Origin: Paenibacillus sp. FSL H7-0737
Lineage (GTDB): Bacteria > Bacillota > Bacilli > Paenibacillales > Paenibacillaceae
Length of the DNA stretch: 64,000 nucleotides
Assembly: GCF_000758545.1 (NCBI RefSeq)
Contig: NZ_CP009279.1
Coordinates: forward strand, 6,696,001-6,760,000
Direction of reading: 5' to 3'
Shown: piece by piece, positions 59,664 to 64,000 of the stretch
Position numbering within the stretch: the stretch's first letter is position 1
How the letters are laid out: the number at the start of each line of letters is the position of its first letter
The notes under the pieces: generated by a model
Seen by the model: only the letters and a program-made list of their open reading frames with translations
What the model was told of the DNA's origin: nothing
Databases searched by the model: none
Program-made: the position numbers and the translations under genes

Positions 59664-60506
59664 TTAGTTACCCAATAATTCCAACAATCTTTCTAAATCC
59701 TGAGCACTGTAGTAATTCAGTTCAATCTTTCCTTTTTCCTTGCCCTGTTTTATTTTCACCGTTGTTTTAAAACGTTCACGCAATACTTCCTCTACATTAT
59801 CAATATAGGGATCACGTTTAACAACTTTGACTTTAACTCCATTAGTAGGTTTTCGGTCCAAGTTCTTCACTGTTTCTTCTAGCTCTCTTACACTCCACTG
59901 TTGTTCCACGCATTGTTCGGCCAGTTGTTTAATTACTTCCGGATCCTTTAAAGCAACAATTGCCCGCGCGTGCCCCATTGACATTGTTCCACGTGAAACA
60001 TATTCTTTTACTTCTTCAGGTAAAGAAAGCAATCTCAGGAAGTTGGCGATATGAGATCTGGACTTTCCTACCTTAAGCGAGAGTTCTTCCTGCGTGAGTG
60101 AAAACTGATCCATTAGGCCTTGGTAAGCCACTGCGATCTCCATTGCATTTAAGTTCTCACGTTGCAAGTTCTCAATTAAGGCAATCTCCATAACCTGTTG
60201 ATCACTAAGATTTCTAACAACTGCTGGGATTGTAGCTTTGCCACAATATTGCGAAGCCCGGAATCTGCGTTCGCCGGCAATGATCTCATACCCCTTCAAT
60301 ACGCTACGGACTATGATCGGCTGAATCACGCCATGTTGTCTGATAGATTCTGCCAGTTCTTGAATGGCCTCTTCATTAAAATCTTTACGTGGTTGATATG
60401 GATTAGCACGTAGTTGAGCTAAGGGAATCTCAACTACCTTATCATCTTCATTAATAGATAAAGATGGAATCAGCGCATCCAGACCTTTTCCTAAACGTTT
60501 ACTCAT
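59664..60506 (-). CDS. parB: Chromosome-partitioning protein ParB (Spo0J)
   Basis: 280 residues. The N-terminal CTP-binding ParB box (IAGERRFRASQYCGKATIPA), a central HTH (SLTQEELSLKVGKSRSHIAN) that binds parS, and a C-terminal dimer domain. It forms the origin-proximal segregation complex with ParA and loads SMC. The coding region itself contains a parS site (59985-60000), as in B. subtilis. It overlaps parA by 8 bases. Confidence 0.97.
   Translation of the reverse strand: MSKRLGKGLDALIPSLSINEDDKVVEIPLAQLRANPYQPRKDFNEEAIQELAESIRQHGVIQPIIVRSVLKGYEIIAGERRFRASQYCGKATIPAVVRNLSDQQVMEIALIENLQRENLNAMEIAVAYQGLMDQFSLTQEELSLKVGKSRSHIANFLRLLSLPEEVKEYVSRGTMSMGHARAIVALKDPEVIKQLAEQCVEQQWSVRELEETVKNLDRKPTNGVKVKVVKRDPYIDNVEEVLRERFKTTVKIKQGKEKGKIELNYYSAQDLERLLELLGN
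59985..60000. promoter_or_regulatory. parS site inside parB
   Basis: TGTTCCACGTGAAACA matches the consensus TGTTNCACGTGAAACA at all positions. Confidence 0.95.
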
Positions 60507-61260
60507 AAGAAATCACTTCCTTTGCCAACTCTAAATACACTTCCGCTCCTTTAGAGCGAGGATCATAAGTGATAATGGATTGTCCATGTGAAGGCGCTTC
60601 ACTTAACCGGACATTCCGAGGAATAATCGTTCTATATACTTTCTCTTGGAAATACTTCTTAACCTCTTCTATCACCTGGATTCCCAGATTGGTCCGGGCA
60701 TCAAGCATAGTCAATAATACTCCCTCTATCTTCAGATGCGGGTTGAGATTCTTTTGCACCAGACGAACTGTGTTTAAAAGCTGACTCAAACCCTCAAGTG
60801 CATAATATTCACACTGGATCGGGATGATTACCGAATCCGCTGCCGTAAGAGAATTGATTGTTAAAATGCCAAGTGAAGGAGGACAATCGATGATAATATA
60901 ATCATAATTGTTTTTAACCGCATTCAGCGCCTTTTTTAGCTTTAGCTCTCTGGAAATCGTCGATACTAACTCGATTTCCGCACCCGCTAATTGAATGGTC
61001 GCCGGAATGATATGCAGTCCTTCATTTTGAGTTTCCAGTATGGTTTCTAGAGGATTTACCTCATTTATAAGAATGTCATATATACAATTCGCCACGTCCG
61101 CCTTGTTGACGCCAACGCCGCTAGTAGTGTTACCTTGAGGATCGATATCAACTAGAAGCACTCTTTTTCCTAATGTAGCCATACCGGCACCTAGGTTCAC
61201 GGAGGTTGTTGTTTTACCGACACCGCCTTTTTGATTTGCTATGGCAATAATCTTGGACAC
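60499..61260 (-). CDS. parA: Chromosome-partitioning ATPase ParA (Soj)
   Basis: 253 residues. The deviant Walker A is KGGVGKTTTSVNLG, followed by VLLVDIDPQGNTTSGVG and YIIIDCPPSLGILT. Soj regulates DnaA and works with ParB in origin segregation. It is the first gene of the parA-parB transcript. Confidence 0.97.
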   Translation of the reverse strand: MSKIIAIANQKGGVGKTTTSVNLGAGMATLGKRVLLVDIDPQGNTTSGVGVNKADVANCIYDILINEVNPLETILETQNEGLHIIPATIQLAGAEIELVSTISRELKLKKALNAVKNNYDYIIIDCPPSLGILTINSLTAADSVIIPIQCEYYALEGLSQLLNTVRLVQKNLNPHLKIEGVLLTMLDARTNLGIQVIEEVKKYFQEKVYRTIIPRNVRLSEAPSHGQSIITYDPRSKGAEVYLELAKEVISYE

Positions 61261-61422
61261 TTATTTCACCTCGAATAGTTAGGAAGAATCTTCTCGTAGA
61301 TCGCAAGTACAAATGTTCCTGACGCTGATATAGCGTCACACTTTATGAAGAATATAGACAACTATTATATACTGGAACTTTAAATTACAGGCCTGGCCAA
61401 CACATCCCGGTTCTAGCCACAC

Positions 61423-61454
61423 CAAAGGCGGCCAATCACCTCAAGGCCGCCTTC
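61423..61454 (-). terminator. Hairpin after noc, weak terminator
   Basis: AAGGCGGCC-AATCACCTCAA-GGCCGCCTT is a perfect 9-bp GC-rich stem, but only three T follow on the minus strand. Confidence 0.6.
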
Positions 61455-61469
61455 AGCTTTTGAAACAAT

Positions 61470-62285
61470 TTATCTTTTGGGGATTTGGATTACAATCTCG
61501 TAATGGTCACCACGGTCATTTTCTGACGTTTTGATTTCCATCCCTGAGCCTGACACCATATCAATAGATTGACGAATTGTATTAAGAGCTAGACGAACAT
61601 CCTTGGTATAGGAGACCCGCTTTGATTTTTTAGTTTGTGAGACTTGTTTGTAGAAAGCAATACGAGCTTCTGTTTGTTTAACATTTAAGCCTTTTGAAAT
61701 GATTTCTGCCAACACTTTCAGTTGCATCTCCACACTATCGAGTGATAATAATGAACGTGCATGTCTTTCAGAAATCTGACGCTCCATTAACGCCATCTTA
61801 ACCTCTTCAGGTAAATTAAGTAAGCGAATTTTATTAGCTATGGTAGACTGACTTTTACCTAGTCGTTGTGCTAAGCTTTCTTGCGTCAATTGATGAAGAT
61901 CAATTAACTTTTGATAAGCAACAGCTTCTTCAATAGAGGTCAAGCCCTCACGCTGTAAGTTTTCTATAAGCGCAATAGATGCGGCCTGTGAATCATTGAA
62001 TTCACGAACAATGGCTGGAATCGTCTCTAAACCAAGCTTTTTGACCGCACGCCAGCGTCGTTCACCTGCAATGATCTCGTACACGGAATCTCGCATGCGT
62101 ACAACTATGGGTTGAATGACCCCATGAGTTTTAATCGTCTGGCACAACTCATCGATCTTGTCGTCATCGAATATCGTCCGTGGTTGGTAAGGACTGCTAA
62201 TGACCTCATGAACTGGTATTTGTTTAATCTCTTCTCCGCTGCTCCGCTCGGTAAATCCAAATAGCTTGGTAAATTGTTCTTTCAT
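61470..62285 (-). CDS. noc: Nucleoid occlusion protein Noc
   Basis: 271 residues. It starts MKEQFTKLFGFTERSSGEEI, whose short amphipathic N-terminal helix is the Noc membrane-targeting feature. The ParB-type CTP-binding region (IAGERRWRAVKKLGLETIPA) and HTH (LTQESLAQRLGKSQSTIANK) follow. Upstream in-frame GTG and ATG codons add up to five residues; the ATG used is 11 bases after AGGTGG and matches the family start. Noc prevents division over the nucleoid. It belongs between soj and rsmG, as found. Confidence 0.93.
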   Translation of the reverse strand: MKEQFTKLFGFTERSSGEEIKQIPVHEVISSPYQPRTIFDDDKIDELCQTIKTHGVIQPIVVRMRDSVYEIIAGERRWRAVKKLGLETIPAIVREFNDSQAASIALIENLQREGLTSIEEAVAYQKLIDLHQLTQESLAQRLGKSQSTIANKIRLLNLPEEVKMALMERQISERHARSLLSLDSVEMQLKVLAEIISKGLNVKQTEARIAFYKQVSQTKKSKRVSYTKDVRLALNTIRQSIDMVSGSGMEIKTSENDRGDHYEIVIQIPKR

Positions 62286-62625
62286 TCCGTTCATAACCAC
62301 CTAATTTCGTTATAGTACGATCTTCTTGACCCTCTTCTCGGAAAGCGTATCGTACAGCAATAAAAAACATTCTGATATTATGAAATGGCCTGCAGCTATC
62401 AGGCATCATAATCTCTCCTTCTTTCGAACAAGAGTACAGAGAAGGAGTTATATACAAAATTAAAAGTCTACTATGCTATTCTATCACTTTTCTCTACATA
62501 ATCATATTCTCCGTAAAGACCTATTTTTCCTGCATTTTCATAATGATAGCCGCTTAATAAACATATCAATTTAGTTTATCTTTTAATTAAAGTTCATTTG
62601 AGATCGTTATCCTAATTCCACTCAA
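62286..62625. other. Intergenic region between noc and rsmG
   Basis: Contains the noc promoter but no recognised operator or RNA. A 77-codon frame overlapping it and the noc start has no family similarity. Confidence 0.4.
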
Positions 62626-62660
62626 AAAAAGGTCACCCTCTAAAATGAGGATGACCTTAA
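62626..62660 (-). terminator. Terminator of the mnmG-rsmG transcript
   Basis: On the minus strand AAGGTCATCCTC-ATTTTA-GAGGGTGACCTT followed by seven T. Confidence 0.92.
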
Positions 62661-62680
62661 ATATATTTTCCAATCTATAA

Positions 62681-62696
62681 TGTTTCACGTGAAACA
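62681..62696. promoter_or_regulatory. parS site at the 3' end of rsmG
   Basis: TGTTTCACGTGAAACA, a perfect 16-base palindrome identical to the B. subtilis parS core, abuts the rsmG stop codon. Confidence 0.97.
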
Positions 62697-63422
62697 TTAT
62701 TTGATAAGTGGTGTTTTGGCAGGAATTCCCGCTTTTCGTGGGTACTTAGAAGGAGTGGCACCTGTCTTACGAATAATGACAATATGTCGCGCCGACTCTT
62801 CCACAGGTAAGCTGAAAGAATCTACTTTGCCGAGTTGAGCACGAAGTTCCTTTAAGCTGTACTTTGCCTCATCTAATTCTTCAGAAGGATCGCTTCCCTT
62901 CATGGCAGCGAAAACTCCATCCTTACGTGTAAAAGGAAGACAAAATTCATTCAACAAGGATAATCTCGCCACCGCACGCGCAGTCACCAAATCATAGGCA
63001 TCACGATGCTTGAATTGCCGGGCAATATCCTCCGCACGACCATGAATCAATTGCACATCCGTTAATTTCAACGTAGTACAGACATGCTGTAGAAAAGAGA
63101 TTCTTTTACTCAGTGAATCAATGATCGTCAGCTTCAAATGTGGAAAACAAATTTTAAGCGGAATGCCTGGAAACCCGGCTCCCGAACCGATATCTGCTAA
63201 ATTGTTTATCTCATTGATATTAAGGAAAAAGGCTAGAGAGATCGAATCATAAAAATGTTTCGTGTAAACCTGCTCACGCTCTGTTATTCCAGTGAGATTC
63301 ATTTTTTCATTCCAGGATACGAGTTCCTTATAGTAAAGATCGAATTGCTCCAATTGTTCTGCTGTAAGTGTAATGCCTCTTTCTTGTAAAAGCTGTGTGA
63401 ATTGAACTTCCGTATTATCCAT
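62697..63422 (-). CDS. rsmG: 16S rRNA (guanine527-N7)-methyltransferase RsmG
   Basis: 241 residues. It methylates G527 of 16S rRNA with S-adenosylmethionine; loss gives low-level streptomycin resistance. The SAM-binding motif is NLADIGSGAGFPGIPLKICF, with VTARAVARLSLLNEF and NEKMNLTGITE nearby. It starts 3 bases after mnmG. Confidence 0.97.
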   Translation of the reverse strand: MDNTEVQFTQLLQERGITLTAEQLEQFDLYYKELVSWNEKMNLTGITEREQVYTKHFYDSISLAFFLNINEINNLADIGSGAGFPGIPLKICFPHLKLTIIDSLSKRISFLQHVCTTLKLTDVQLIHGRAEDIARQFKHRDAYDLVTARAVARLSLLNEFCLPFTRKDGVFAAMKGSDPSEELDEAKYSLKELRAQLGKVDSFSLPVEESARHIVIIRKTGATPSKYPRKAGIPAKTPLIK

Positions 63423-63425
63423 AGA

Positions 63426-64000
63426 TTATCCTTTCGCCGCGGTTACCCGGTTGTAATGCTCGAGATATACGAGGAGAATAGAAATGTCGGCAGGTGTGAC
63501 TCCCGCAATCCGAGAGGCCTGCCCGATAGAGATTGGACGGATCTTAGTCAGCTTCTGCCGCGCTTCCATCGCTAATCCATGGATTTCATTATAATTAATG
63601 TCATCTGGAATTTTCTTCTTCTCCATCTTTTGCAAGCGCTCCACATGTTGGAGCTGTTTTTCAATATATCCGGCATATTTGATTTGGATTTCCACTTGCT
63701 CCTTCATTTCTGCATCCAGCATTTCCGGTGATGGCGAGACTTGATCTACGAAGCTATATACAAGCTCTGGACGCCGCATCAAAACAAGCAAATTACTGCC
63801 GTCTACAATAGGTGCCGATTCATATTGCGCTAGTACATGGTTTACCTCAACAGGTTTAACCTTTGTCTCTTGCAGACGAACAATTTCACGCTCCACCCGT
63901 TCTTTTTTATCCGTGAAGTTATCGAAACGTTCCTGTGTAATCAAACCAATGTCGTAACCGATAGGTGTAAGTCTTAAATCTGCATTATCATGGCGAAGCA
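63426..64000 (-). CDS. mnmG: tRNA uridine-5-carboxymethylaminomethyl modification enzyme MnmG, C-terminal part
   Basis: The open frame runs to the window edge (LRHDNADLRLTPIGYDIGLI precedes the first internal Met), so only the last 190 or so residues are seen. The C-terminal helical domain ends with NYNEIHGLAMEARQKLTKIR, PISIGQASRIAGVTPADISI and LLVYLEHYNR, which form the tRNA/MnmE-binding part. With MnmE it modifies wobble U34 of several tRNAs. The FAD domain lies beyond position 64000. Confidence 0.95.
   Translation of the reverse strand, partial: LRHDNADLRLTPIGYDIGLITQERFDNFTDKKERVEREIVRLQETKVKPVEVNHVLAQYESAPIVDGSNLLVLMRRPELVYSFVDQVSPSPEMLDAEMKEQVEIQIKYAGYIEKQLQHVERLQKMEKKKIPDDINYNEIHGLAMEARQKLTKIRPISIGQASRIAGVTPADISILLVYLEHYNRVTAAKG

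Noticed and set aside
62224..62457. 77-codon frame overlapping the noc start
   Set aside because: No ribosome-binding site and no family similarity; it is an out-of-frame shadow of noc's 5' region.

Overview
The window reads as the replication-origin-proximal arm of a low-to-mid GC, spore-forming Firmicute chromosome, most likely a Paenibacillus. The evidence is gene order and family content: mnmG-rsmG-noc-soj-spo0J, yyaC, rpsF-ssb-rpsR, yybS-gdpP-rplI-dnaB-purA, the complete walRKHIJ-htrA block, a CxxH/CxxC protein and rlmH, with two perfect parS sites. Almost all backbone genes are on the minus strand, pointing away from an origin that should lie just beyond position 64000. The genus is inferred from this style; no 16S gene is present.

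Layout from right to left. 64.0-59.6 kb: mnmG (cut by the window edge), rsmG, noc, parA/soj, parB/spo0J. 59.6-53.6 kb: cysteine desulfurase, DUF4446, yyaC (plus strand), DUF3343, MscS channel, DUF951, tRNA-Ser(CGA), a YjzC-like protein and the rpsF-ssb-rpsR operon. 53.6-53.05 kb is a 550-base gap holding a candidate structured RNA with its own terminator. 53.0-40.9 kb: an Smr-less MutS2-like ATPase, a peptide-binding lipoprotein, a DD-carboxypeptidase, an LCP ligase, a CBS protein, a MazG-like protein, then yybS-gdpP-rplI-dnaB. 40.7-29.3 kb: purA, a membrane-anchored hypothetical, an M23/LysM/G5 hydrolase, walRKHIJ and htrA. 28.9-22.2 kb: cspA, a YdjO-like protein and cydABDC behind two Rex-type operators. 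22.0-19.2 kb: the CxxH/CxxC gene (55 residues), an MFS exporter with a divergent ArsR regulator, and rlmH.

The most unusual stretch is 19.2-12.4 kb, immediately downstream of rlmH. The last 18 bases of rlmH (encoding EPYHK and the stop) recur three more times as a near-identical core, plus one degenerate copy, all in the same orientation. This 3' end of rlmH/orfX is the known attachment site of staphylococcal cassette chromosome (SCC) elements, and the shared core TATCATAAGT matches that site. The copies split the region into four segments carrying a collagen-like surface protein, a VOC protein, a MarR/aldo-keto reductase pair with three regularly spaced operators, a 5'-truncated MFS transporter and several broken gene remnants. 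No ccr-type recombinase is present. I interpret it as a decayed composite SCC-like island.

12.4-0 kb is accessory metabolism and transport: a zinc alcohol dehydrogenase, an amino-acid permease behind a glycine riboswitch with a terminator platform, an XRE regulator, a TetR/MFS drug-efflux pair, a membrane metallophosphoesterase, a large AraC-type regulator, and two tandem GH3 glycosidases. The complete GH3 has its domains in permuted order.
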